A stretch of 42,588 bases of DNA from Nocardia araoensis NBRC 100135 (GCF_000308435.1 NZ_BAFR01000123.1:1-42588), one strand, 5' to 3'. Shown: positions 24,709 to 33,972, counted from the stretch's first letter. The notes: generated by a model not told the origin, from the sequence alone. Translations and numbers: made by a program.

Positions 24709-25893
24709 ATGACCGAGCACAACAGCACCAGCATCAAGGTCGTGGTCATCGGCGGCGGCTATGCGGGCACCGTGGCAGCCAATCGACTGCGGCAGCGCGA
24801 CGACGTCGAGATCACCGTGGTCAACTCTCGTCCGACGTTCGTCGAACGACTGCGACTGCATCAATTCGTGGCCGGTACCGGACAGGCCGAGGCGGACTAC
24901 GGCCCGCTGCTCGGCAACGGTGTGCGCCTGATCGTCGATGACGCCACCCGCATCGATACCGCCTCGCGGACCGTGGAGCTGGCATCGGGCCGCGCATTGG
25001 ACTACGACTATGTCGTCTACGCGGTCGGCAGCACCGCGGCCCCGCCCACGTCGGTGCCGGGAGCCGTCGAATTCGCCTACCCCATAGCGGAGTTGGAGCA
25101 CGCTCAACGCCTGCGGGCCGTCATCGAACAGCTGCCGTCGCAGGCACCGATCACCGTGGTCGGCGCCGGGCTCACCGGGATCGAGACGGCGGCCGAGCTG
25201 GCCGAACAGGGGCGCGCCGTCACCCTGATATGCGGCGAGAGATTGGCTCCGACTTTCTCGAAGCGGGCGCGACGGGTGGTGGCCCGGTGGATGGCCCGCC
25301 ACAGTGTCGAGATACTCGAAAATGTGCGGGTGGCCGAGGTGCTGCAGGAGTCGATCGTCTTGTCCGACGGCTGCGTGGTGCCGAGCGCGGTCACCATCTG
25401 GACCGCCGGGTTCGGTGTGCCCGAGCTGGCCGCACGCAGCGGCCTGCATACCGACGCTCTCGGTCGGCTCATCACCGACGAAACCCTGACCAGCGTCGAT
25501 GACCACCGTATCGTCGCGGCCGGGGACGCCGCCGCCCCGTCGAACCAGCCGCTGCGAATGAGCTGCCAAGCCGCCGGGCCGCTCGGCGCTCACGCCGCCG
25601 ACACGGTGCTGGCCCGCATCGCGGGCGCCGCGCCCGCCATGCTGGACATGGCGTTCCTCGGATCCAATGTCAGCCTCGGTCGTCGCGCGGGCATCGTGCA
25701 GCTCGCGCACAAGGACGACACGCCCATGAACGCCCACATCTGCGGCCGCATCGGCGCGCCGATCAAGGAGACGGCTACCAAGTGGACGCTGTGGGGAATT
25801 CGGTGGGAAGCCCGCAGGCCCGGCTCGCTGTTCTGGGTCAAGGGCGGCAGGCGGCTCGCGGTGTCCGATTCGGAGCTGGTGGCCAACCCGTGA
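24709..25893 (+). CDS. FAD-dependent NADH dehydrogenase-like oxidoreductase
   Basis: Two-dinucleotide-domain flavoprotein of the NDH-2/AIF type, 394 residues from the ATG at 24709. The FAD fold is at VVVIGGGYAG (11-20), the NAD fold at VVGAGLTGIE (150-159), and the second FAD contact in HRIVAAGDAAAP (about residue 268). No C-terminal membrane anchor is seen. It ends with a four-base GTGA overlap onto a truncated ECF sigma gene. FAD oxidoreductases are one of the standard partners of ECF41 sigma factors, so this was probably a sigma-oxidoreductase pair before the sigma gene broke. Confidence 0.87.
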   Translation: MTEHNSTSIKVVVIGGGYAGTVAANRLRQRDDVEITVVNSRPTFVERLRLHQFVAGTGQAEADYGPLLGNGVRLIVDDATRIDTASRTVELASGRALDYDYVVYAVGSTAAPPTSVPGAVEFAYPIAELEHAQRLRAVIEQLPSQAPITVVGAGLTGIETAAELAEQGRAVTLICGERLAPTFSKRARRVVARWMARHSVEILENVRVAEVLQESIVLSDGCVVPSAVTIWTAGFGVPELAARSGLHTDALGRLITDETLTSVDDHRIVAAGDAAAPSNQPLRMSCQAAGPLGAHAADTVLARIAGAAPAMLDMAFLGSNVSLGRRAGIVQLAHKDDTPMNAHICGRIGAPIKETATKWTLWGIRWEARRPGSLFWVKGGRRLAVSDSELVANP

Positions 25894-26103
25894 GTACCAC
25901 CGACGAACATGCCGAGCGGTTCACCCTTCTGCGGCCGTTGCTGTTCACGATCGCCTACGAAATCCTCGGCTCGGCCACCGAATCCGACGACGTGCTGCAG
26001 GACAGCTACCTGCGGTGGGCCCAGGTGGACCTTGCGACGGTGCAGCAAACTCGCCGCCCTCGCCATCGCCCGCACCATCACGCGTGACCCCGGCCCGGCG
26101 TGA
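25890..26103 (+). pseudogene. Remnant of an ECF41/SigJ-like sigma factor gene with internal deletion
   Basis: The GTG at 25890 overlaps the oxidoreductase stop and opens a strong sigma region-2 start: HAERFTLLRPLLFTIAYEIL, then GSATESDDVLQDSYLRWAQVDLATVQ. After about 50 residues the match ends abruptly and the frame stops at 26087. In another frame, just past the break (from about 26046), the codons read KLAALAIARTITRDPGPA and stop at 26103, which resembles the extreme C-terminus (PDKLA-type) of such sigma factors. A full protein needs about 290 residues, so most of regions 2-4 and the SnoaL-like tail are gone. A deletion joining the two ends explains this. Confidence 0.75.
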
Positions 26104-26183
26104 GGTCCGCGTTCACCACACGCTGCGAGCGGCCGGCTCGTCGTCTCGCCCTACACCCCCGACCTCGCCAGGAGTGACCGACC

Positions 26184-26726
26184 ATGTCAACCACCATCCA
26201 ACTCGATGACCTCAACGGCGACTTCGTCATCGATACCGCCCGCACCCGGATCGGCTTCGTCGCCCGGCACACCATGGCCACCCGGGTGCGTGGGAGGTTC
26301 GGCAAATTCGAAGGCAGCGCGCACCTGCACTTCGGCGAACCCTCGAGATCCAGCGGCCGGCTCCGGATCCAGGCCACGAGCATCGACACCCGCAACCGGC
26401 GGCGTGACGATCTGCTGGGCAGAAAGTTCCTCGGTGCCGACGACCACCCGGCCATCACCTTCGTCCTGACCGAGGTAGCTCGGGCCGACGAGAGCAAAGC
26501 CGAGGTCACCGGCGACCTGACCATTCGCGGTGTCACCAAGCCGGTCACCGTCGATTTGGAACTGACCAGCGTGCAGAACGACCCGCGGGGCGCCCTCCGA
26601 GTCGGTTTCACCGGCGCCACCACGATCAACCGCAAGGACTGGGGGGTGCGCTGGAAGGCGGCCGCGGGCATGGTCGCTGCGAGGGTGACCCTGGAGTTCG
26701 ACCTCGCGATGATCCGGCAGTCCTGA
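26184..26726 (+). CDS. YceI-family lipocalin-like protein
   Basis: YceI domain protein, 180 residues, a lipocalin-like barrel that binds polyprenoid lipids or similar in characterised members. The family pattern is complete: DTARTRIGFVARHTMATRVRGRF, RNRRRDDLLGRKFLGADDHP, DLTIRGVTKPVTVD and NRKDWGVRW. It has no signal peptide, so unlike the E. coli periplasmic protein it is predicted to be cytoplasmic, as many actinomycete copies are. The ATG at 26184 has CAGGAG in front. It follows the sigma remnant by 80 bases. Confidence 0.9.
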   Translation: MSTTIQLDDLNGDFVIDTARTRIGFVARHTMATRVRGRFGKFEGSAHLHFGEPSRSSGRLRIQATSIDTRNRRRDDLLGRKFLGADDHPAITFVLTEVARADESKAEVTGDLTIRGVTKPVTVDLELTSVQNDPRGALRVGFTGATTINRKDWGVRWKAAAGMVAARVTLEFDLAMIRQS

Positions 26727-26849
26727 TCTCGCAGCAAACAGCAGTGTCCTTTTGCTCGGCTACATTCTGAAAGCGGAACCCGTCGTTCCTGGGTGATTCG
26801 ACGCCCGAGCCAACGGGCTCGAACTCCCTGCGAGAACGGTAAGGACCTC

Positions 26850-27254
26850 ATGACCGATTACACGTTGCGGCCGATCGGGCACGTCGAATCCGCGCTGACC
26901 GACCCCGCCACCGCTCCCCGGCAACCCGATGAAGGTGCCCCGCCGGCCTGGCTGGTGATCGCTGACCGATACGCCCGCGCCCTCGACGGTCTCACCGCGG
27001 GCACCGACATCCTGGTATTGACCTGGCTCGATCGCGCCGACCGCGAAATCCAGACCATCCACCCGCGAGGTGACACGACCCGCGCGACAACCGGCGTCTT
27101 CGCCACCCGCGCCCCACACCGGCCCAATCCGATCGGCCTGCACAGCGTCCACATCCTGTCGGTCAGCGGCACCCGCATACGCGTCCGCCACCTCGAAGCT
27201 GTGCACGGCACACCGATTCTCGATCTCAAGCCCCTTCTGACCCAGGACCGTTGA
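26850..27254 (+). CDS. trmO: TrmO/TsaA-family tRNA t6A37 N6-methyltransferase
   Basis: SAM-dependent enzyme of the UPF0066/TsaA family that methylates N6-threonylcarbamoyladenosine-37 in tRNA, 134 residues. The motifs are clear: LRPIGHVES at the N-terminus, HPRGD, and GVFATRAPHRPNPIGLHSV near residue 88. It is a short form with only the beta-barrel domain, without the C-terminal extension of E. coli TrmO. The start is the ATG at 26850 behind a GGTAAGGA; upstream in-frame sequence is not protein-like. It is closed by a terminator hairpin. Confidence 0.85.
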   Translation: MTDYTLRPIGHVESALTDPATAPRQPDEGAPPAWLVIADRYARALDGLTAGTDILVLTWLDRADREIQTIHPRGDTTRATTGVFATRAPHRPNPIGLHSVHILSVSGTRIRVRHLEAVHGTPILDLKPLLTQDR

Positions 27255-27268
27255 CCGCTGCGGAAGAA

Positions 27269-27298
27269 CCGTGCCGGGCAGCAACGGGCCCGGCACGG
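27269..27298. terminator. Bidirectional terminator between trmO and the convergent hydrolase
   Basis: CCGTGCCGGGC (27269-27279) and GCCCGGCACGG (27288-27298) are perfect 11-base arms with an eight-base loop. The hairpin sits 14 bases past the trmO stop and 7 bases before the end of the minus-strand hydrolase, so it can serve both. Confidence 0.8.
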
Positions 27299-27305
27299 CT
27301 ATGAG

Positions 27306-28256
27306 CTAGCGGGGTCCGAGGAATCCGGTCAGCTCGAGCGCGACCGCGGCGGGATCGTCCTCATGGACGTTGTGTCCGGCGCCCGGGATGATCCGCAGTG
27401 TCGAGTGGGGAATCAGCTGAGCGAGTGGCCGAGCCTGTGCCGGGTCGACGACATGGTCGTCCTCGCCCCACAGGATCAGCGTGTCGGCTTCGATCGCGCT
27501 CGATTCTCGCTCTGCCGCAACCAGATCGAGGTTGCGCGGCTGCTTCCACATCGCGGTCCGGTTCTCCGCGCGGCTGAGCGGAGTCCAATATGTGTCCGCC
27601 AGCTCATCAGTGAGAATCTCGGGGTGCGCGTAGGCCCCGCGCAGGCCCGCCACATAGATCTCCTCGGTCATCGCGGAGGCGGCGAACTCCCCCGCACCCG
27701 GTTGACGCATCAGCCGCAAGTTCATGTTGAGGTCGGTGTCCAGCACGAGCGGCGCGATGAGGACCAGGCGATCGATCTGTTCGGGATGCCGTGCGGCGAA
27801 ATCCCCTGCGACCGAACCGTTCAGCGAGTGCGCGACGACGGACGCGCGGGTGATCCCGACCGCGGACATGAACTGCCGCAATGCGTCCGACATGGCCCCC
27901 ATGTCGTATCCGAAGTTGGGATCGTGCAACGTGGTGTACCCGCTGCCGGGCAGATCGACGGCGTACACGGTGTGCGCGGTCGCGAGAGCCGGAATGATCT
28001 CGCGATACGTGTAGGACCACAGGGAGCCGCCGGGCAGGAGAATGAGCGGCGGACCTTCCCCCGCCTTCCGGTAATGGAAACGCGCCATTGCGGTGTCGAC
28101 GTACTGCCCCTCCGCGAGAAACGCCGAATCGACAACTCGAGCTCCACTCGGTTCGGCCCCGGCCGGCACCGCCGTGCACATCACCAGCAGGGCCGGCACG
28201 GTGAGCAGCACCCGCCGCCATCGCAACCGCCGACGGGGAGACCTGACGACCGACAT
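27306..28256 (-). CDS. Exported alpha/beta hydrolase
   Basis: Alpha/beta-fold hydrolase, 316 residues from the ATG at 28256 (GAAGGAG upstream). An arginine-rich head and hydrophobic segment (about 1-34, cut after AGA) indicate export. The nucleophile is Ser144 in VVAHSLNGS, a variant of GHSxG with Ala before His. The acid is in WGEDDHVVD, and the catalytic His is in GAGHNVHED near the C-terminus. The oxyanion loop is LPGGSLW. Substrate unknown. The frame is open 46 codons further upstream, but that part lacks a start signal and would bury the signal peptide. Confidence 0.87.
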   Translation of the reverse strand: MSVVRSPRRRLRWRRVLLTVPALLVMCTAVPAGAEPSGARVVDSAFLAEGQYVDTAMARFHYRKAGEGPPLILLPGGSLWSYTYREIIPALATAHTVYAVDLPGSGYTTLHDPNFGYDMGAMSDALRQFMSAVGITRASVVAHSLNGSVAGDFAARHPEQIDRLVLIAPLVLDTDLNMNLRLMRQPGAGEFAASAMTEEIYVAGLRGAYAHPEILTDELADTYWTPLSRAENRTAMWKQPRNLDLVAAERESSAIEADTLILWGEDDHVVDPAQARPLAQLIPHSTLRIIPGAGHNVHEDDPAAVALELTGFLGPR

Positions 28257-28487
28257 TTGCTCTCCTTCGCTGCCATGCTCCCGCGGTTTTCGCGAGACGC
28301 ACCGGATGAGGACCCGCGCGGGCCCCGGTTGTTTCACCCACCAGACGTAGGAGTCCGCCGTTTCGTGACGCCGAATCGATATGGCGTGCATCACCCGATC
28401 GTGCTGCCGGAAAGCTCGACGCGCCAGAGGCCCCCACCCGAAACGTGTGTGCGGATGGGGGCCCAGCAGTTGCGCGAGCCGATCGAG

Positions 28488-29315
28488 TCAGGCTGCGGAC
28501 GTGTGACCTCGAGCCGCCACCGCGAGATCCTTCCACTCGGCCCAGGTCTCGAGCCGGTCGGCGTAGACCTGCGGAACCATCTCATGTCCCCCGGAACCGA
28601 AGAAGACGCGCAGGGGCGGGTTTGCGGAGTCGGCGATCTCGAGCAGCGCGCGGCCCGCGGCGGACGGGTCGCCGGGATCGAGGCTCTGCGCGTAGGCGGC
28701 GAACGCCGCGCGGAGGCCGTCGTAGCGCGGGTCGGCCTGGGCGTGGACCGCTCCGGCAGCGCCGTCGGTTGCGTAGGAGCCGGGTTCCACCAAGGTCACC
28801 TTGACACCGAAGCCGGCGACTTCCTGCGCGAGGGACTCGCTCAGGCCTTCCAGTGCCCACTTGGAAGCGTGGTAGGCACCACCGAGCGGCCAAGCGGCGA
28901 GACCGCCCACCGAGGAGATCTGGATGATGTGCCCCCTCCCCTGCTCGCGCAGGTATGGCAGCGCGGCCTGGACGACCCACACCGTACCGAAGAAATTGGT
29001 TTCCAACTGCTCCCGCAGTTGCTGCTCTGTCAACTCCTCGACCGCGCCGAGCAGTCCGTAGCCCGCGTTGTTCACGATGACGTCCAAGCGGCCGAAATGC
29101 GCGTTCGCGCGTCGCACGGTCTCGAAGACTCCTGCCCTGTCGGTCACATCCAGCTCGAGCGGAAGCACCGCGTCGCCGTAGGCGGTGACCAGTTCCGCGA
29201 GGTGTTCGGTACTACGGGCGGTCGCGGCCACCTTGTCGCCGCGAGACAACGCGGCCGTGACGAAGTTTCGGCCCAGGCCGCGAGAGGAACCGGTGACGAA
29301 CCAGACCTTGCTCAT
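28488..29315 (-). CDS. Short-chain dehydrogenase/reductase
   Basis: Classical SDR of 275 residues, NADP-preferring by its TGSSRGLG nucleotide motif (8-15) followed by arginines. NNAG is at 82-85, the catalytic serine is in QISSVGG (about 134-135), and Tyr148/Lys152 are in YHASK. This subgroup (SDR with the YGLLGAVEELTE segment) is common in actinomycetes, with undefined substrates. The ATG at 29315 has GGAAGGA in front. It stands alone between two hydrolase genes. The 230 bases between its stop and the exported hydrolase start hold no gene. Confidence 0.9.
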   Translation of the reverse strand: MSKVWFVTGSSRGLGRNFVTAALSRGDKVAATARSTEHLAELVTAYGDAVLPLELDVTDRAGVFETVRRANAHFGRLDVIVNNAGYGLLGAVEELTEQQLREQLETNFFGTVWVVQAALPYLREQGRGHIIQISSVGGLAAWPLGGAYHASKWALEGLSESLAQEVAGFGVKVTLVEPGSYATDGAAGAVHAQADPRYDGLRAAFAAYAQSLDPGDPSAAGRALLEIADSANPPLRVFFGSGGHEMVPQVYADRLETWAEWKDLAVAARGHTSAA

Positions 29316-29525
29316 GATGTCCTTCCGTTCTTTCTGCAGTGGCGAGCGCAGCGAGGATGCCGCCTCACCGCCGATGTCCCGTGCTGCCGCACGGAACGAA
29401 CACAAGATGTCGCCGACCCGCTCTCCGTAACGAAACCTCGCGGTGACGTGTGTCACCGCTGTCTCGCGGCGCCCCAATTGCCGAACACCAGGTCACCCGG
29501 TTGTCCGACGGTAGTGTGGTCCATC

Positions 29526-30503
29526 GTGTCCACGCCGCAATCCGATGCGCCGCAGCCTTTTCCCGATATCGAGCCGTACGCCCACGGGCTGCTCGACGTC
29601 GGAGACGGACAGCGGATCTACTGGGAGACCAGCGGTAACCCGGACGGGAAACCGGCGCTGGTGGTGCACGGCGGACCGGGCGGCGGCGGACGGCGCGGCT
29701 CACGGAAGGGTTTCGACCCGGCGGCCTACCGGATCGTCCTGTTCGATCAGCGTGGCTGCGGCGAAAGTCTGCCGCATGCCGCCGACCCATCGGTCGAGCT
29801 CACCCACAACACCACCCGTCACCTGATCGCGGACATGGAACGGCTGCGCGAGCACCTCGGGATCGACCGGTGGTTGCTCTTCGGCGGTTCGTGGGGCTCG
29901 ACGCTGATCCTCGCCTACGCCCAGCGCTATCCGGAGCGGGTCAGCGAGATCGTGCTCGTGGGGGTGACGATGACCCGCCAGGAGGAGATCGACTGGCTCT
30001 ATCGCGACGTAGCGCGGCTGCTGCCCGAGCAGTGGGAGGCCTTCCGCACCGGCGTTCCGCTCGCCGACCGCCACGGCGATCTCGTCGACGCCTACCGCAG
30101 GTTGATGGAAAGCCCGGACGCGCCGACCCGCGAGACCGCGGCGCTGCGGTGGTGTGCCTGGGAGGACGCGGTGATCGCGCACGAAAACCTCGGCAACCCA
30201 GGGCAGTACAGCGCGAAGCCGGACGCCGCGCGGCTGGCCTTCGTGCGGATCTGCACGCATTACTTCGCCAACGCGGCGTGGCTCGAGGACGGGCAGTTGC
30301 TGCGCGACGTGCACCGGCTGACGGGCATTCCCGGCGTGCTGATCCACGGCAGACTCGACCTGAGCGCTCCGCTGTACACCGCCTGGCAGCTGGCCCAGGC
30401 GTGGACCGACGCGGAACTACAGGTCATCGATGACTCCGGGCATACGGGCAGCCCCGCGATGGGTGCCGCCGTCCGGCGGGCGCTCGCGCGGTTCGCCGGC
30501 TAG
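29526..30503 (+). CDS. pip: Proline iminopeptidase
   Basis: Cytoplasmic serine peptidase of family S33 that removes N-terminal proline, 325 residues, the usual length. Hallmarks: HGGPGGG (48-54), DQRGCGES (74-81), nucleophile Ser122 in GGSWGS, the acid in HGRLDLSAP and the histidine in DSGHTG near the C-terminus. I take the GTG at 29526; an in-frame GTG four codons earlier is possible. A much longer open frame upstream is antisense to other genes and is rejected. It converges on the kinase gene, with ten bases between them. Confidence 0.92.
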   Translation: MSTPQSDAPQPFPDIEPYAHGLLDVGDGQRIYWETSGNPDGKPALVVHGGPGGGGRRGSRKGFDPAAYRIVLFDQRGCGESLPHAADPSVELTHNTTRHLIADMERLREHLGIDRWLLFGGSWGSTLILAYAQRYPERVSEIVLVGVTMTRQEEIDWLYRDVARLLPEQWEAFRTGVPLADRHGDLVDAYRRLMESPDAPTRETAALRWCAWEDAVIAHENLGNPGQYSAKPDAARLAFVRICTHYFANAAWLEDGQLLRDVHRLTGIPGVLIHGRLDLSAPLYTAWQLAQAWTDAELQVIDDSGHTGSPAMGAAVRRALARFAG

Positions 30504-30513
30504 GTTCGGCCGC

Positions 30514-32772
30514 TCAGCTCACGCTCTCCGTAGGTTTCCCGACCACCCGCTGCAGCGCACGCAAGTCGGCGTCGAGCGTCCGGTACAACCAATAGACGGC
30601 GACGAACGCGAGCCCGCCGACCGCGCACAGGCCCAGCACCGAGTCACGCACCAGCGGAAGTTCGTAGGGTTCGAGCAGGCTGAATCCGGCCAGCACCCCG
30701 ACCAGCGGTACGGAGGCCGTCACCGCGAGATAGACCGTGGTTCTGCGGCGCAGCGTGCGGATGTCGCCGAAGTCGTGTGCCGTCGCGCGGCTGTAGCGCA
30801 GATAGACCGGATAGACACAGCGGACGATGTAGAACGTCGACAGGAAGAACGTGTAGGCGACGGAGATGACGGCCGCCATGAACACGGTCATCGCCGCATG
30901 GACCACCAGCCGTGCCGAGAGGTCGGTCAACCAGAGGCACAGGAACACCCCGGTCACGGTCGCCGTGATCCCGGTCTGGAAGGTGTTCAAAGCACACATG
31001 TCACCCCAGAACAGTGTTCGTGAGCGCATTCGCGCGAGCAGTGCCTCGTCGTAACGTCTGCCCGCGCGCAAGCCGCGCGGAACCGCGAGCAGATCACGCG
31101 ACATGTACGCGTAGATGAGGACCGACAGCGGGCCCGCGATCAGGACGAAGACGTACACGCCCATGTTGAGCTGCGCATTGGTGGCATCGGGCAGATGCTC
31201 TCTGATCAGTTGCTGGACGTGCACGGCCATATAGATCGTCGCCAGGCCGACACCGACGAGCGAGGACAGCCACAAGATGGGAGTCGGCCGGCGCGAGAGT
31301 CGCGCGCGCCAACTGTCCGGGGGTGGATAGACGAGATCGCGGGCCCGCTGCTCCAGACACAGGTCGAGCTGTTGGGCCAATTCCCAGCCGGACGAATAGC
31401 GGTCCGCAGGGTCGGACGACAGACACTTCAGCAGCACTCGGCGCAGGGCCATCGGGCAGTCCGGGGGAAGCTCCGACAGAAACGCGGGCGCGATCGGTCT
31501 GCGCCGTAGTTCGAGCATGCGAGCCAGCGACGTCTGCGACTCGCCCGCGCCCGTTTCGTCCGCGAACGGCCTGCGCCCGGTGAGCAGTTCCCACAGCATG
31601 ACGGCGAGCGCGAAGAGGTCGCTGCGGGTGTCGAGATCGGCGGCGTTGCCCGGCAGGTCGGGGTGACAGGCTTCCAGCTGTTCCGGCGACATGTACGCCA
31701 GCGATCCCCCGAAGTACGCCAGCGGGCTGGTCCCCTTCACCCGGTCGCTGAAGCTGACGTTGAAGTCGGCCAGCTTGGGAACTCCCTCCGCGCTCAACAG
31801 CACGTTCGCCGGTTTGATGTCGCGATGCAGCACTCCCCGCTCGGAGGCGTGCTGCAATGCGTCCGCGAGCCGCCTGCCCAGCCAGGCCACGGTCTCGGGC
31901 CAGGTCAGCGCCGCGATCCGGGTCCGGATGGCGGACTCGGTGGGCCGGACTTCTCCTTTGTCGGCGAGTACTTTGTCGACGGCATCGAGCAACAGTTGCC
32001 CACCACGCTGCTCCGGAGGCGTCGCGCGGGACAGGCGCAGCAGGTCGAGCAGTGTTCCTCCGGGCAGGTACTGCATGTAGAGCAGCTTCAGCTCACGGTC
32101 GGCGATGAGACGCTGGTCGAAGATGCGCACGATGTATTCGTGGTCCAGCTGGGCGAGCGTCTGCGGTTCGTTGCCGTGGTTGTGCGAGATCTTGACCGCG
32201 ACCAGTCGTTGCATGGATTGCTGCCGAGCCAGGTACACATGCGCGAACGCGCCGGCCCCGATCCGCATGAGCAGGTCGAAATCGTCGACGTGGTCGCCGA
32301 CGTCGATGGAGTCGAGCGCGACTTGGGCGCTCGGGCGAGCGATCATCGTGCTGCGGTAATCGCCGGTGAACTCGTCGGCGTCCGGACCGGCCGCCGCGGT
32401 GACCGTGGCGGCCACATCGGCCGCGGCGGTGTGGTCGCTTCGGCGCATGGCGTGGAATTCCTCGTAGACGAGATCCCGGGGCAGCGGGCCGTTGCGCAGC
32501 TCTGGGAATTCCGCACGATAGTCGATCAGCCGCTTGGGGCAGTGATGGCGAAGCCAGCGGTACTCGAGGTCGACCTTGATCAGCTCGATCAGTGCTGTGC
32601 GCCGCTGAGCCTGCTCACCGGGCAAGTAGGCGGACAGGTCGGGCGGAGACCCGGACGCCCACGCCTCGGAGAACCGCCCCACGACGGCGGCAAGCTCCGC
32701 ACGGGTCCGCTCGGCTGAATCGACCGGATCGGCCCACTCGCGCATCGGTAGCTCGGAATCAGCCGTGATCAC
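30514..32772 (-). CDS. Membrane-bound Ser/Thr protein kinase with planctomycete-like architecture
   Basis: 752 residues. The N-terminal region (1-115) has ALIELIKVDLEYRW and RLIDYRAEFPEL, ending LPRDLVYEEFHAMR, a pattern I know from planctomycete kinases (PxLEDYLxRFPEL). The kinase domain (about 165-470) has GAGAFAHVY, Lys194 (VAVK), HRDIKPANVLL (316-326), DFN (336-338) for DFG, and MSPEQLE. The C-terminal 250 residues hold about six membrane segments and no PASTA or sensor domain. HRD and the metal-binding Asp are intact, so activity is likely. The GTG at 32772 or the ATG at 32745 could start it. It is divergent from the universal stress gene. Confidence 0.87.
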   Translation of the reverse strand: MITADSELPMREWADPVDSAERTRAELAAVVGRFSEAWASGSPPDLSAYLPGEQAQRRTALIELIKVDLEYRWLRHHCPKRLIDYRAEFPELRNGPLPRDLVYEEFHAMRRSDHTAAADVAATVTAAAGPDADEFTGDYRSTMIARPSAQVALDSIDVGDHVDDFDLLMRIGAGAFAHVYLARQQSMQRLVAVKISHNHGNEPQTLAQLDHEYIVRIFDQRLIADRELKLLYMQYLPGGTLLDLLRLSRATPPEQRGGQLLLDAVDKVLADKGEVRPTESAIRTRIAALTWPETVAWLGRRLADALQHASERGVLHRDIKPANVLLSAEGVPKLADFNVSFSDRVKGTSPLAYFGGSLAYMSPEQLEACHPDLPGNAADLDTRSDLFALAVMLWELLTGRRPFADETGAGESQTSLARMLELRRRPIAPAFLSELPPDCPMALRRVLLKCLSSDPADRYSSGWELAQQLDLCLEQRARDLVYPPPDSWRARLSRRPTPILWLSSLVGVGLATIYMAVHVQQLIREHLPDATNAQLNMGVYVFVLIAGPLSVLIYAYMSRDLLAVPRGLRAGRRYDEALLARMRSRTLFWGDMCALNTFQTGITATVTGVFLCLWLTDLSARLVVHAAMTVFMAAVISVAYTFFLSTFYIVRCVYPVYLRYSRATAHDFGDIRTLRRRTTVYLAVTASVPLVGVLAGFSLLEPYELPLVRDSVLGLCAVGGLAFVAVYWLYRTLDADLRALQRVVGKPTESVS

Positions 32773-32993
32773 TCACGCGGCGACTACCCGCGAGGCGACC
32801 CAGTGGCGTACCTGTCCCACATCGCCTCCTCCCAACCGGAACTCCCAGCTCAAGCGTATCGCTCCGAGGCGGCGACAGGACCCCGTGCGAAGGTCTTAGG
32901 TCCTCACCATCGGGGGCCACCGGCTCCGGTGCGGGCGGCCGGTCGGCTGGGACTGTGAAAACCGACACCGCCGAAGCGAGAATCGGAGTAGAG

Positions 32994-33875
32994 ATGAGCG
33001 CACCAGCCGACCGTCAGTCGATCGTCGTCGGAATCGACGGCAGCCCGACCGCAGTGGGTGCGGCACGCTGGGCCGGAGCCATCGCGCATCGGCAGCACGC
33101 CACGTTGGTGCTGCTCGGCGTCGTGCCCACGATCGACTACCCCATGACGTCCTTCGCGCTGGCCGAGGTCGACCTGCTCCCCGAACTCCGATCGGCGGCG
33201 GAGCAGAAGGTCGAGCAGGCGTTCGAGGCCGTGCGAGCCGAGCAACCGGGCGTGGAGATCCGCCGGATCGTCGAGAACGGCGTGCCCGCGCGCGAGCTGA
33301 TCGAGCACAGCAAACGGGCGCGCATGGTGGTCGTCGCGGCGAAATCCCAGGACCGGCTGTCCACGCTGCTGCTCGGCTCCACCGCGCTCACCGTCGCCAA
33401 CAAGGCGGCCTGTCCGGTGACCGTGTGGCGGGGCAGGCTCGACCGGCCACAGCCGGATGACCGGCCGGTCCTCGTCGGCGTGGACGGGAGTCCGGGTTGT
33501 TCCGCGGCGATCGGCGAAGCGTTCGAACTGGCGTCCGCGCTCGGCGTCGGCGTGATCGCCCTGCACGCGTGGAACGACCCGGATCTGCTGCAATGGACCC
33601 CCGTCCCCGACGCGTGGGAAACCCTGGCCCAGCAGGAGGAGGAACTGCTGTCCGAGCGTATGGCCGGATGGTGCGAGAAATACCCGGACATCGCCGTCAC
33701 CAAGGTGGTCCGGAAGGCCACGCCCGCGGAGGCCTTGCTCGGGGACGAGGAAGCGCAGCTGGTGCTGACCGGCAATCGCGGGCACAACCGGCTCACCGGG
33801 CTCCTGCTCGGATCGACGAGCCAGAACCTGCTGCACCACGCCCAGCGCCCGGTGGTGATCTGCCGTGAGCGGTAG
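32994..33875 (+). CDS. Tandem-domain universal stress protein
   Basis: Cytoplasmic protein of 293 residues with two Usp domains. Each begins with a VVGIDGSP/LVGVDGSP strand (about 10 and 158) and ends with the ATP-binding loop GxxG-x9-G(S/T): the C-terminal one is TGNRGHNRLTGLLLGSTS, while the first, AAKSQDRLSTLLLGSTA, lacks the leading glycines. This fits ATP binding mainly in domain 2. Related proteins in mycobacteria respond to hypoxia through DosR. The ATG at 32994 has CGGAG in front. It shares a 221-base divergent promoter region with the kinase. Confidence 0.9.
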   Translation: MSAPADRQSIVVGIDGSPTAVGAARWAGAIAHRQHATLVLLGVVPTIDYPMTSFALAEVDLLPELRSAAEQKVEQAFEAVRAEQPGVEIRRIVENGVPARELIEHSKRARMVVVAAKSQDRLSTLLLGSTALTVANKAACPVTVWRGRLDRPQPDDRPVLVGVDGSPGCSAAIGEAFELASALGVGVIALHAWNDPDLLQWTPVPDAWETLAQQEEELLSERMAGWCEKYPDIAVTKVVRKATPAEALLGDEEAQLVLTGNRGHNRLTGLLLGSTSQNLLHHAQRPVVICRER

Positions 33876-33972
33876 GACGATGGGCGGTCATCTCGCCGTG
33901 GCGACCGGGCTGGTGCGCTGGGGAGTCGGCCGTCGGCACGAGCCTCCCCGCGACACCTGACTGCGCGACCGG

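Noticed and set aside
27363..29525. Very long plus-strand open frame upstream of the proline iminopeptidase
   Set aside because: It is antisense to the exported hydrolase and the SDR, both of which have clear motifs and ribosome sites; only the part from 29526 is a real protein.
32880..32960. DosR-type box upstream of the universal stress gene (GGGACTGTGAAAACC and AGACCTTCGCACGG)
   Set aside because: Each candidate keeps only one half of the GGGACT-type palindrome, with several mismatches in the other half; too weak to call.
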